The notes beneath the pieces are model-generated. The model searched no databases. It was not told the DNA's origin and saw nothing but the letters and a program-made list of their open reading frames with translations. From assembly GCA_003415625.1 (NCBI GenBank), contig PYIU01000001.1, forward strand, positions 6,264,210 to 6,328,209: a stretch of DNA of 64,000 nucleotides, read 5' to 3'. Both the position numbers and the translations under genes were made by a program. Source of the DNA: Aquanectria penicillioides. Taxonomy: Eukaryota; Ascomycota; Sordariomycetes; Hypocreales; Nectriaceae. Positions within the stretch are counted from its first letter, which is position 1; every line of letters begins with the position of its first letter. This document shows positions 12,129 to 24,741 of this stretch, in pieces.

Positions 12129-15100
12129 TAGTGAGCGCGTGAAAGATGGGGGACCGAGACTGAGACTGAGACTGAGAGCTTGTAGCCGCTGGCACCAGAG
12201 AGCTAATTGCCTTGCCCGTCCCAAGTTCCTAGCCTAACTGCGTTTCCAGCAGGTGCTCAGCGGGTAAAAAGAGCTCTCCGAAAACAGATGCCTGGCTATC
12301 CTCGTCACACTAGGCTGGCACATGGAGCGCACATGGAGGGACTGAGAGGGAGGGTGTTCGGCTGAGGAGAGCATGTGGGAATGTGGATGTAAGGCACATT
12401 TTAGGTACGATACCCTGTCTGAACCTGCATGTTAGGCATCTTTGATTTCCTGGCTGTGCTTTCCAGCTATGGCTAAACTTAGAAATCATTGCTTTTCTTG
12501 TGCTTTTCCCTCCCCCCAGTCCTCCCGCAGCCTCAAAGCTGCCTCTCTCTCTGTCTCGTCGTCGGTGCTGTGCTGACCTGTAACATATGTGCCATGTGCG
12601 ATTGCTCGGCGTCGATTCTCAGCTGTTGCTGATGATCAAAGCCACACCCCGGTCCAGGCTAAGGCAATCCTGCCGAGCTCCCAACCCCAACGAGACCCCA
12701 GCTGCCCAGCTGCCACTGGGCCCCTACTCTGGGCTACGGAGCTGCCCACCCACGCTAGCAACCGCCTGATGAGGGCGCTGCCACAGGGCTGCAGCCAGTA
12801 AAGTCGCTGAAGAGCACTGTGGCGACTCGGCGCCCCGGCCCTGGCGTCTGGGGCTGGTGGTTGTTCTGGCCTCCCATCTTAGCCGCCCGGTCCGGCGCCG
12901 CCTCTGTCTTAACGTTCCCCTCCGTCTCTTTTCACACCGACGCCAGCAGAGTGAAGGCCACTTCACCGTCACAAGAAAACACAACGCGACTGGGTCTTCA
13001 TACATTTGCATTGTGGATGCCCCCTCCCCGGGGGCTCCAACCTACGTGGTCTCTGTCAGTGAGCATAAACACCCGTGAGCTGCTGGACTTGCGATGTCGA
13101 ATGCCAATGAAGCAAAAAACCCTTCAAATAGCTTCCGGCGCTCATGCAAGAGAGAGCATGCCGCGTCACAGATCTCCAGGCATCTCCCTCAGAACCAAGC
13201 CCCAAGTACACGAATCACAACCCCCGCCCATTAGCCAGTGTCATCATCACATTCCTGTCCGTCTCCATAATCATCTTTGCCCGCCTTTTTGCTCCTCTTC
13301 CCTCTCGACCTCATCCTCCCATGCTATCGGTAGCCACGCCAACCCACCAGGGCCACCTTCAAGCCATTGTCACTCGTCCCGTTCAAGCAGGGAACTTCCT
13401 TGGCCAAATCCACCCTATTTCGCATCACGGGCCTCTCGGATCGTTTGACATTGTTCGTCCGCTACCATCCGGGCCTGGGAGAGTGCGAAGCAGAATCCCA
13501 GCCAGCTGGCTACATTAATTGGGTAGGTAAGCTACTATGCGTTGTGGCGTTTCGAGTCGATGCCTATCCCGTCTGCTGCAGCGGGACGAATGACAAGCAT
13601 ATTGGCTCAGCACCGGGGCCGCTGTCACTTTGCTCCACGACAAAGCAAGCTACCGGTAATTTTTTTTATGGATAATCCTCCTGCAAAATACAGCGTGCCA
13701 GCCAAGGACTTTGCCGAACCCCCAAGATCCCATGTCCCTGGCGCCTTCGGGCAAGCAGCGCGGAGCCCGCTGATTTGCCCAGCCGCTGTAAGCGCCCAGG
13801 CGGCGAGTTGCGTTACCCTAAAGCTCCGCAACACTAATACTGGGCCAGCGACTTGCTGTCGAGACACACACAGCCCTCTGAAACATTGGGTCATGAACGG
13901 ACTATTTCGTCTCACATGGAGGTTTCAGTTCGAGAGCCGCCTTTATTATAACAGACTTGTACAAACTGTCTTGGCCTTGATCTCGAACCACCATGCCTAC
14001 TTGGCGATCCTGCTTTGACCTTAGCGTTATCACCAAGCTCCACAGGTTCCCGCTTCACAGCGCTTGCAACTCAGCAACATTGATGAGCAAGGGATTCTGC
14101 TCATCCCGTTTTGAGGCCTGCCACCTTGTACACGAAAACTGCTTCACATCACCGATGACACTATGCAAGCGAGCTTCATGCCTCGGCCGTCAACCAAATC
14201 AGTAACTATTCCCGGCCTAACCCACAGAAACCACTGGCAGCTATGCTCCCTCAACCTATATCAGATCTGTCGCCACAACGACAACCCGGACTGCCGACCC
14301 CGTCCCCGTCTATCACCATGAAGAAGGAAAAAATCCCACAAACGATACCACTCACTAGCCTCTAGCCTCCCATCCTCATGCGGGTGACATCGTGCTCACA
14401 TGCCCATTCCAGGCCCTCATTGGCCTGTCCTTCACACTCGGCAAACATGGGGGTCTTGCTCAACCACGCGCGGCCCGCTGCTGCAGGGGCCCTGGGCCTG
14501 TCTAGCGACCGACTCTTCCCCTCCCCTCCCCCTCCCGGGCTTTTAGACTGTGTTCCCCTCGTCTCACTCTTCAGATCGGCCGTCCGCGGCCGTTTCTGCG
14601 GCCCATCTGTGCCTTTCTGAACGGGCAAGATCTTTAAAACCTGTGTGACGGCCCTCGAAGGGGGGGCCCGGCAGCCTTCTTTTTGGGGGCCGTGGGAAAA
14701 TGTGACCACTTAACTTACATGTATCAGTCTGGGCGCTGCCGGACCGTCTCACGGAGGAGGGTAGCAGGCAGATAACTAAAAGCTACGCCAGAGGCTGCTG
14801 TATGGTTTTCCATTTTCTCATCTAGATCGCTGCTCGGGGGAGCGTCACATCGCGAGATGGGCTCGCCTTCGCCTTGACCTCTGTGGATGGATGGATGGGG
14901 CTTCTCAAGCGACGACACGACACGATACGATGCCTATGCGGGAATCGACCGAGGCGAGTTGCATCAGCCCATTCCCAGCCAGCCACTAAGACGTGCTGTC
15001 ACACCGCAAACCATGGCAGACATGGCTAGAAGGGTCGGTGATGTGATTAGAGACTCGACTACCTCAAGGTAACATGCCCCGATCTACTGATCTCTCCATC

Positions 15101-15305
15101 ATCCACATCCCATCGCCTTGCGATACATAGTACCGTCACTTCCGTCCATCCCATCTGGTCGCTGACCAGCCCATTCATCATATCATCGCTACTGCATTAT
15201 GGTATCCAATTCGCCTCCCACCAAGCCCCTTGACCCAGTCGTAAACCAGCAACGCAGTAATTGCGCCCCCCTCCCGAAGGAAAAAAGCCTACTCCCTGTA
15301 CTTGA

Positions 15306-18119
15306 TTAAGCAAAGACACTTTCGGTGAATGCGTTGACCTGCAGGCCCTTCTCCGCCATCTCGGCATCCCTCAAGAAATCTAGCGGGAACCAAACTAGGT
15401 GACCCTTGATCTGGTTCAGCTTATGACGGGCATCCTCTGGGGGCATCAACTGGTCATAGATGTGACCGGGCTTGAGGCCCCGCGGGGGTAGGTATCGGTC
15501 GTAATCCTCAAAGGTTTTGACTGCGAGGCAGCGTTAGTGTACATCCCAATTGTGTTATTCCGCTCTCAATTCTAGATTGCACTTACTGTAGTTGTTGGGG
15601 TCAGAGTGGAACAAATGGGTAAAGATTTTTGTGTTGATGTCGGCCTGGCCAGTCCACTTCTTCCAGAGATCGTCGGACAGCGGGTCCTCCACAAATTTCC
15701 AGCTGGAATCCCGATCGTAGACGTTGTTTTCAGGGTTCACCGATGGCGGCTGAGCGTTGATATCGTCCTTGGCATCGAGACTCTGGGGGCTCAAAAGGCC
15801 CATGTGCTCTCGCCACAGGTACCGACGCAAGGTGGTAGCGTGATATCCAGCCTGGAACGGCTTGCCGTCCATTATGGAATCGACCATGCGTGTATCCTCC
15901 ATAACGATGCTGAGCTCACTGTCATGATCTCCTTGTTGGCTGCGATCGTTGAGGTTGCTCGAACCGCACACCACGAAGCGATCGTCCACAATCAACAATT
16001 TGGAGTGCACGTAGAGTTCCTCCTGAATCCAGTTCGTAATCTCGGCCTCGGGGTCTTCCTCATACCAAACCTCATCAGTCAATGGACCGGAACCGACCAT
16101 TGCATGGTGCGCCACGGAGGAAGATGTGATGACCTTCTCCTTGGGCATGTTTTCCTCAAAGATCTTCCGGGCCTCCATAGTCTTCTTGATAGACTCATCC
16201 ATCTCCTCCTTCTTCATCTCTCCTCGCATATGCTGATCTCCCTCATGATCTTGAGGATCATATGTGCCGTGAATACCCTCGGCCATGATTTCTTCGGCCT
16301 CAGCACGCTGGACCTGTTGGTAGCTGATACCCGTCTTCTTCTCTGTCTCTGTAATTGCGGGGGTCTTGTTCAAGCGGTCATAAGATCGCAGATTGAAGAA
16401 GAAGAGATATTTGGTAGGGTCTACCCCTTGGGCCCGACACTGTCCAAAGATGGAGTGCTCGCCTCTGCAGATGCTCTTGTACTGGTAGTCCATAATGGCC
16501 CTCGTTCCTGTAGCCGCGTTCTCTCTCAAGTCTCCAGCAAAACCAGGAATGGCGGGGATGATGACAATAACGCGGAACCTCCTGCCCTCCTTGTCAGCGC
16601 GAACGATAGCATCGACAATAGCTCGGCCGATGGTGTTTCGAATAGGGGCCTGCTGGTCACCGGTGGCGGTGATAAAGAATTGATTCTCAATGTAGACGAA
16701 GTGTTGCGCGTTGCGAATTAGCTCGATATAGGCGTTCTGGATCGAATGGTCTTTCAGAATACCACTAGACCAGTCTGCACTCGATCGGACAATCTGAGCT
16801 TTGACAGTTCCCCGGTTGTCGAGATTCTTCGTGGCCAGGGCCGTCAGGGGTGCTTCACATATTCTCCCACTGGGTGCTTAGGGCGCTGAACGCCAACGAG
16901 ATCCTCATCTTCTCCTTCACGGCCTTCTAAGATGATCCAATCGAATCGTTCATCGCGCTTATATTTGTCGCGCTTGATGAAGTTCCATCGCAAGACAAAG
17001 TGCTCGGCAATGTCGTACACGCTGGGCCCAATTACAGCCATGGCTACATCGTGCCAGGGCATACGACCGTATTCAGCCTTACTCAATTCGTTGTCTTGCC
17101 ACTGAGACACTTGCTGAAAATCCATGATGCGATTGTTGTTAAAATCCTGGCCAGGCCAGATTTCCTCCTGGACGCCTTCAGGGTGAACGTCAGAAAGGGG
17201 GTGCTGGTGGTTGTCCCACCGTCCAAAACAGAGGTCGAGGCCACCAATGAAGGCCATGGAATAGTCGATGACAATGAATTTTTCATGGTGCGCCCAATAC
17301 ACAGTCACGTCAGCAAGGTTTTCGAAAGGATTATGATCTGGGTGACGGATAACTCGAATGTTTCCATAGCCGGGGCTTCCCTTCGGACACAAGCCGTTGA
17401 GAGCATGCTTCGTGTGTGCCGAATTGCAGGTCAAGGCCTGCTCAACCTCCTTGTACACGCTAACGAAGATCTTGACACCCTCCTCAGCCTTCTTCTTAAG
17501 GAGTTTGTCCAATCTATACTCCTGGGTATAATACGGCGGACGTCTCAAAAAGAGTTCGGGCGAGAGCCACCAATCTGCAATGTAGATGGATTCCTTGGCC
17601 TGCTCGAGTGCCACGGAGACGGCCCAGAAATAGTCGCGGCCATCCACGTACCACTTCACCAAGTTACCTTCGCGTTCTGGGAAGTATGATTGAAATCGAT
17701 TCGCTTCGGCGGCCTTTGTGCGTTTTGCATCGCATTTCTGCTCGTGCTCCTCGTCGTGTCGGTGGTTCGTGTTGAACTGGGTGGGTTTGGTTAGTCTCCT
17801 GATTTTTGGAGGGTTCAATCAACGAAGCGGTCGCCAAATGGCTGGGGAAACCCCCCACGTTATAGAATAGGGACAATTAAGAGGAGACTTGCAGGGCGGT
17901 TTCCTTACAATGTTTGCGACTTTGCCGAGTTTGTGCCTTGGGGAGAGTTAGTACATGAGTGGCCGTTTGTAGAGCACAATTCACGACTGACTTTTGGTGG
18001 ATCAAGCTAATCTTGGCCTCTTCAAGCTTGGTGTCTTGAAGTTTGTCTTTCAGGTCACCAAGCATGCTACCAAAGCCGAACCTCTTGCTACTGCCGCCCT
18101 CTTTCTTTTCGTTCGTCAT
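15306..18119 (-). CDS. Phospholipase D (two HKD motifs), with a 1-base frameshift
   Basis: This enzyme hydrolyses phosphatidylcholine-type lipids to phosphatidic acid. Exons are 18119-17992, 17936-17909 (only 28 nt), 17776-15587 and 15520-15306; with one base restored they give about 853 aa. Exon 2 reads HKLGKVANI after a split Lys codon. The first HKD motif is HHEKFIVID (about residues 215-223). The second is HSKLLIVDD (about residue 643), followed by SSNLNDRS. IENQFFI and GFAGDL lie between them. The C-terminus ends VNAFTESVFA. The frame breaks at the G run 16847-16850: the minus strand reads CAC CCC TGA, and one more C gives HPLTALATKNLDNRG and rejoins the downstream frame. There are no obvious PX or PH domains, unlike yeast Spo14. 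It resembles the shorter PldA-type enzymes of filamentous fungi. Confidence 0.88.
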
Positions 18120-19801
18120 GGTGTACGCGGAACGTGCTTAGGCGTCGAATTGGCAGGAATGCGGGACAGAGGGAGGGTTGTGGGTTACCCCGCGGTGAGA
18201 ATGGAAAATTGACGGAAACAACGAGAGGAATCAGAAACAGAAGTGCGGAAGGGCTGTAGGTAACGACATATGAAGATTTTAAGGAATCCAAAAAGGAATA
18301 AAGCCAAGAGCTGCACGCGATCTTGGCCGGAAAAAGCGGCACCGGTCAGACGCAGGTAGAATACGGCCAACGATGTCATCGGCTGGTGGGAGCTGAGAAG
18401 CTGTTGCCAAGCCTGAGCAAAAAGCCTGCAAAAACCAGCTGTTGCTCCAACAAAGCGGGGGACTTTGTTGCGACTTTGGTTTCGTCACAGCTCGTGGCTT
18501 GCAAGCCGGGACCCTCTTTTCGCGCCCAGAGCACAGAGATCCAGGATCCTCCTGGTCCCTGCAACCAACGATGGCTGCGAATAGCACCGATGTGCTTTTT
18601 CCGGTGCTCACTACTGCGTAGGACTGCAGCAGATTGATAGACCCGCCGTGGGACCACGTCTCTGAGTGATCACCATAGGCCACGCGGGATGGCCTGTATG
18701 CACTATGTGAGGCCCTGCTGGGATCATTGGCGTGGCCTTGGCGCTGCTGATGAAGCCTTATTAGAGGCCATAAGGATAAGCTTGTTGGGATTGTCGTTCC
18801 TCAAGCTACCCTCCAACTCGGATGCGCTGCTGCGCGACCAGAGTACTGGCTGTTGGCTGGATCTTTTCTTGGAAGTAGAGGTGTCATGGAGGGATCGAAC
18901 GAGGCACATGACGTCACAAACCGTTCCTGAGCCGCCTCCCCTTCCAGGCCCTGGCGGGGATCATCTACCTCTGTCGCAAAGGGGCGTTTCTCGCTTCTTG
19001 GAGCCGCACGCAGAGGTTAAGTAATTCCATTCTCTGGTCGCAACAGCCGGGAAATGTTGCAATCAGCTCGCGGGGCACCCGAGACATTTTCGACCTGGCC
19101 TGGTTCAACCAGCTGGTCATGCTCGCCAAGCCCAATGGCCTCAGCTCTGGCCGGTGGGCAAGGAAGTGAGAGTGGTGTAATAGGCCTCCCTCACCCTAGG
19201 TTGGTACCAAAGTCCTGTAAGAACACCACACACACACGCCAGAGCTCAGGTATGCAAGAGTGCAAAACAGCGAAAAAAATCTAAAAATGCAACAATACAA
19301 GGAGTGCAAGAATACGTACCCTCTCAACGTAAGCCACCAATTCCTGGAGCTTTGACAACGTGCAATGGGCAGACACTTGCTGACCTTCTCAGCTAGGATC
19401 TCTGGGGCCTCGCACCAGACATGTTTGTCTTTGCTACTGGGCGGTGAAGCTCCATTAGCTCTCGACTTGCCCCTCGTAAAACGGTGACCCACGAACTCGT
19501 ACCATCCCCGCTCAAATCACGCTAGTGGGAGCCAGTGCCCCTATCGGAGCTAGATAGTTCCGGTCCCGTTGCAGCACAGTGCTCCAATGGTGCACAGTGG
19601 CTTATCGGCCCGTTGGTCTTATCAATCCATACTGTGCATTGCCCCTCCTTGACCCGCCCCCTCGATTCGTCTCCTGTCGCAAGCCCGAAAGGGACAGCTT
19701 GACCGCTACCGCTCTGGCCCCTTATTACTTCAATCTCTCCTCCTCCTCATTTCTTCTCGTTGCTCTATCTCCTCAGTATCTCTACACCAACCTCGCCCAT
19801 C
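18120..19801. promoter_or_regulatory. Divergent intergenic region between phospholipase D and the glycolipid transfer protein
   Basis: About 1.7 kb between two start codons, containing no supported gene. The last 100 bp before the transfer-protein ATG are C/T-rich (TCTCCTCCTCCTC and similar), typical of strongly expressed fungal leaders. Confidence 0.5.
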
Positions 19802-20615
19802 ATGTCCGCTCCTACCTTCCCTCCCGGTGGCACTATTGTGCAGACCTTCAAGCGCTCTTTCACTGATGTCCCCGTCGACGAGGCCAACGGCAATGCCGTC
19901 TCCACCGTCGAGTTCCTCGAGGCTGCTGAGGCCCTGACCACTATCTTTGGCACGTCCATCTCGAATTGGTTCGCAAAGTGCCCGAAGAAGTTCTAATCTC
20001 ATGATATAGACGTCCTTGGCTCCGTTGCCTTCTCCCCCGTCAAGAACGATCTCACCGGCAACATCAAGGTTTGTCTTCTCATTCATACGGCCTCTCACAA
20101 GGATTGACCTCTGACTGATGTTCTTGAAATATACAGAAGCTCCGTGAGCGATATGAGGCTGCCCCTGCCGAGTCTGCCAACATCCAGGACCTGTGCCGAA
20201 ACGAGCTCAAGACCAAGAAGCACGTTGCCACTGAGGGTGCCCTCTGGCTCGTCCGGTAGGTGGCCATGATAACAATTGATCCCCGTATTTGGACTGGTCT
20301 AATACGATTCATCATAATAGTGGCCTTGATTTCACTAGCCAGGGCCTTGTCGCCAGTGTTGCCAACCCCACCCAGGAGCTTGCCGACTCATTCAGGGGTG
20401 CTTATGGTAACACCTTGAAGCCCCACCACAGCTTCCTCGTCAAGCCCATCTTCTCCGCTGCCATGTCTGCCTGCCCTTACCGCAAAGATTTCTACGCCAA
20501 GCTGGGAGCCACCCCCGAGCTGGTTGAGCAGGAGCTCGGTATCTACCTTGCCGCTCTCACCAAGATTGTCAACATCTTGAAGGAGTTCGTTAGCAGCAAG
20601 GAGGCTAAGTGGTAA
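19802..20615 (+). CDS. HET-C2-like glycolipid transfer protein
   Basis: The GLTP fold moves glycosphingolipids between membranes; in Podospora the homolog HET-C is a heterokaryon-incompatibility factor. Four exons (19802-19949, 20010-20068, 20137-20255, 20321-20615) encode about 206 aa, the usual length. Seen in order: FKRSFTDVPVDEANGNAVST, FLEAAEALTTIF, DVLGSVAFSPVKNDLTGNI, TEGALWLVR, GLDFTSQGLV, FSAAMSACPYRKDF and the C-terminus EFVSSKEAKW. The family's Asp and Trp/His lipid-headgroup contacts should lie in the DVLGS and ALWLVRGLDF segments. Intron 1 must use a GC donor (TTTG/GCACGT ... ATATAG) to keep the conserved TIFDVLG junction. The other introns have GT donors (GTTTGT, GTAGGT). Paralog-level function (incompatibility or housekeeping) cannot be told from sequence. 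Confidence 0.92.
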
Positions 20616-23600
20616 TCAACCACTCAGCATATTCTTACGAAGAACATGAGGCAACATATCATGATACATAACGACAAGTCATTTATCTAGGGCCTTAGGC
20701 CAATCAGTCAAACAGGCCCTCCTAGGAAGGGTTCAAACAAACAAAAAAGCTAAGGCAGCGCAACTTGGCAGCCAGAACTGAATATAGCCATTTTAATGAC
20801 CATTGCATTCAAATGTGTTGATGCGGGGTTGATGCGAACTGTAACGTGGATGTTTCGCCTAAATGAAGCCAATCAGCTTACAGCAAGCGCTACAAGACTG
20901 TGTTGCCAAGAGATTAATCACACAATGAAGAGTTCTCCCACAATTCACCTCGTAGAAGTGGATTGTTGAGGCTCTAATGCCGTCAGTCCCCTGATGTGGT
21001 TGAGATTGCCCCGCCACCCCTTATTCTTATTAGACGCCGCCACCTTATCAATTTGCAAGCTAGTATCACCAAGGACGACGGGGCAACCGGGACATTGCGA
21101 TAGAAAGTTCAGACCTTTCAAGAAACTAACTGAGATGCCCATTGATTACTCATTAATTGTGTGTCTAATGCTATCAGTGTGCTCGGAGCCGGTGCCGATC
21201 AAACTCTTGTTCGGCGTAGCTTCTCGGAGCTTCGGGGCCGGACTCGTACCATTCAAACCCACCGAAGTCCCGATCTCCGGACTGCATCACCCCGATTGGA
21301 GGTTTGTTTCTTTTTTTTTCCTTTTTCTATTCTGAGCTTTGCCAAGGCTGAGAAGGATGAGCTGCAGTCAGATAGCAGGGGGGTGACGCAAGCTATTGGG
21401 TGTGACAAGCGAAGAGTAGTCAAATGGAGGAGAAATTTAGCTTTTAAATTTCTTCTATCTAGCATAAAAGTCAAGCAGAGAGGTTGAAGGATTCTCTCTT
21501 GTTTACTGAGATTCTGGTTGTGGGAATTGATACTCCTATTAGTTAGAATTGCGGCATGACAGTATAAAAAAAAGAGTGAACGATCTAGTATCAGTATTCA
21601 TCCGTCAAAAGCTCAAGGGATCAGTTAATCAATACAGTAGATGTAAAAGTCGATTCACTAGAGTAATGGCTCACCATGGGATTCACTAGTCTTTCAGAAG
21701 CAGACAAACGATTTTATCACGAGAACTCTGATAATAATGCACTATAGGGTAAGCCTCTCTGTTGGGATACTCTTTTGAGTATCTCGCTGGTTCATCTATG
21801 AGTTGGCTTGTAAGTGATATGCTCGAATATATCCGTCTAGGCCAATTTTCTATGAAGCGAGTTCTCTTCCATATGATCTGGCTTTTTCCAAAACTCGTTT
21901 AATGCTTTATGTGGACGGAACACAATGTGCAGTGAACCTTCCTTGTCGCCACTGCCTATGAAGTCCTCTCATTAACCATTTCAGATGATCGCATCGCTAG
22001 TATTCATAAGAATCAAATCCTCAGGTATTTAGTAATAATGGCCGAATTTGGTTGGCGTGTCTACAACTATCTTCTTTACAAAGAAACATCTACCTACGCC
22101 TGACTAATCGTGTATTTCAAGCAGAGTACGCTTCAATTTTGTCGATAACATTCACAATTGTCAATTATATTTCTTATCAGCGTACTAAAAAAGCCCCCTT
22201 TGGTCGGGTTGACAACTTCTAATAGATATCTCTCATCCAAAGGGCTCAAATTGGCGGTTTCTTGATCCTGTTTCGCAACCAACATCACAAAAATGCCTTA
22301 CTTTACCCCTTTTGCTCTTACAAAAGAGTAGACATCAATATGACTGAATTTACCGGATTAATATCTCCCGAGGCCTCGCGATCACGGATTATCAATCCGC
22401 TCTGGTCTGACTGAAGCTCGAGACGTGTGTTGTCGTTAAGAAGGATCAATATACGTAAACTAGACGATGATCATCTGGCCTTGGCAACGCCATACGCGGG
22501 CGATGATAAATATGATTCCTCGAATGGGACGGGAGGCAAGGGAACTAGGCTTAGTATTAGATGTATAGGTTCAAGGCTTTGATATGCTTCGATTGAAAGA
22601 TATTGATATGAATACAGGGGCTATTTGAGATATACGTTTATCGCAGGTGATCAGAGGTTAGGTGGTAGATGGTCTCGAGGCAGCCTCCTGACCATACATA
22701 TCTCTGTAATTTTAAATTATTTGTTACGAAATCAACTGGGTGGCTTTTGTGCTGTTATCCATAATGACGGTGAAAAACACCATCCCGTCATCACCTGGTC
22801 AATCTTGAAGTGAAGTGCGCATCTACTCTTATTCCGACGCCGAACTGAACGCTCTCATGACTACCTAACCAGTAATCCGATATTTCTTCCCCGCCATGTG
22901 CTATGGCTTCCCCAAAGCCAACACTGAGATGAGAGTTTATTCTTCCGTATCTTGCAATGGCTGAACCCATCCTCCCGGATGGCCTCAGCCGTCAAAAGCA
23001 CACCGTCTTTCTCTGCGAACCCTATCATATATCAGGTACCTATTCATATATTCCAGTCTTGGCCAATTGGATGGTATCAAGACAATAATAGTAAGATTGA
23101 CTAGATAACACCCTAGTAGGCAAAATGCTGACGGACGGATGCAAGCCCATATGCTGTCGGATCACAAGCCAAATCCTTCCTGCATGCATGCATGTATGAG
23201 CACGACAGCGGCCGAACGGGCAGCAGCTGTCACGTCCTAGAGGGTGACACCACATCTGACCAACCCATCACTAACTGCGGGGAATTGATTCCAAAAAAAA
23301 AGCGTCTTTCGTCTGCTCGGCTGATGTACGCCAGCTAGTTCTGAAGTAATACATTTATTGTTTCGAGACCCAGCACATATTTGTGGGCCTTTTGCTCTTG
23401 TATAAGCTTTCGCCTTTACCGGCGAGACTAACGGGGCCTAAGTGGCCCGCTTTTGAGAAAGCTCTGCTCAATATACCGCGGTAGATGAGGGAAGGGGGGA
23501 ACTAGAAGGTGGTCGGTTACATGCTTGATCCAGTTGCTGGCATCGGTGATAAGAAATGCATGGTCTTGCATTAGGACGATTTTTGTCCCTCTGCGAGCTG

Positions 23601-24741
23601 GCCAATAATGGCGACAAAAGAACTCAACGGAAACTTTCATCGCCCACAACTCAAGGTATTTTTGAGTCCGCGGGGCCGGAGCGGACTAAGACCTCGGACT
23701 GCGAATCGAGACAGATGTCCGAAGCCTCACCTGTGCACCTGTACTGCACCAGGTGACCACGCCTTTTTTTTATTTGTATTCTTTTTTTAAATCCTTCCTT
23801 TCTTTCTTTGATTTAGGTCGCCCCTACACACCCGAAGATCCCGCCCGCATAAACAAACGCGGGTTGGCATTTCCGTCTCCGCAGAGATGCCGGGGCGCCG
23901 TTAGAGTGCATATTTTGGAGACCAGCCAGCCTCCGCTCCGAAGCATCCGAGATGGGGGTGTGCGAACCGTTAGGCCAATGCAACGGGAATAAAAAAAGAT
24001 TGCCAAGAGCGGCAAATAGTCCTGCACCAGGTGATCAAATATCAACGAGGCGATCGTGAGTCGATCTTTATTCTAATCTCATGACGGGGACTTTGAAAAA
24101 AATAAGAGGCGTTTGGGTGTCACACCGGGATGTGGACACGGGTACAAAGGAGTGGCTCTCCACGTCCGAAGCTCTTGGGATTAGGCCGTCCACGTGCTGG
24201 ACTGCGGAGGGCACGAGGGTATCTTGGGGACTTTTTAGCGGACTGGAGGAGGGTTGTTAGAAGCTGCAAAGATACCCTCAGCGGATGGACTCGGCCGTGT
24301 TGGTGAGTCTAAGCTATAAGGCTAGCGAAGGTGGGTGGTGGGCCGGCATCCAATTTCAAGGATGTCAGTGTGACCACGACTTGGCATCATCCCGCTGTGA
24401 CACGGGAGTTGAGACAACTCCCGAGAAGCTGGTTCCACCTTATTTCGATGCCAGTCTGAGTGAGACTGGGGAATGCGGTCTTGGCGAAATACCGTGATAT
24501 AAATGAATATGCAGTCGTCGTGCTTCTCATAGCCGTACTGTACTGTCTGCTATGCCAACGAGACATGTACCTAAAAACCATTAAGTCCTCCCTGAGCGCC
24601 GCGCTTCTTTCTATCATACAAAAAAAAAAGTCCATGCCTTTCCTCGTGTGCTCTTAAATGTCCTAAATGAGAACGTCTATATGAACCCTGAGAATCTCTC
24701 TCTCTGGGCTATCTAACAAAAAGAAAAAGAGACCAAACATA
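20616..24741. other. Gene-poor region with an A+T-rich stretch
   Basis: About 4.1 kb without a supported gene. Roughly 21480-23100 is clearly richer in A+T than the flanks, with only short frames interrupted by many stops. That fits a decayed mobile element, possibly altered by repeat-induced point mutation, but no terminal repeats or protein motifs could be identified. The rest is ordinary intergenic sequence. Confidence 0.45.

Larger units (their letters stand above)
11153..15305. other. Gene-free region, 4.1 kb, between BRO1 and phospholipase D
   Basis: No ORF here shows a recognisable domain or a believable intron-exon structure; the longer frames are Pro/Ser/Arg-rich readings of GC-rich DNA. 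The segment near BRO1 has simple repeats (GGTAA at about 11669-11689, a GT tract at about 12101-12128). The distal part near 14.7-15.3 kb is probably the 3' side of the phospholipase gene. Short or noncoding genes cannot be excluded. Confidence 0.5.

Noticed and set aside
12819..13448. Plus-strand frame of 209 aa
   Set aside because: Pro/Ser/His-rich reading of low-complexity DNA with overlapping frames and no domain.
15606..16721. Long plus-strand frame (371 aa) opposite phospholipase D
   Set aside because: It mirrors the conserved minus-strand coding sequence and shows no domain of its own.
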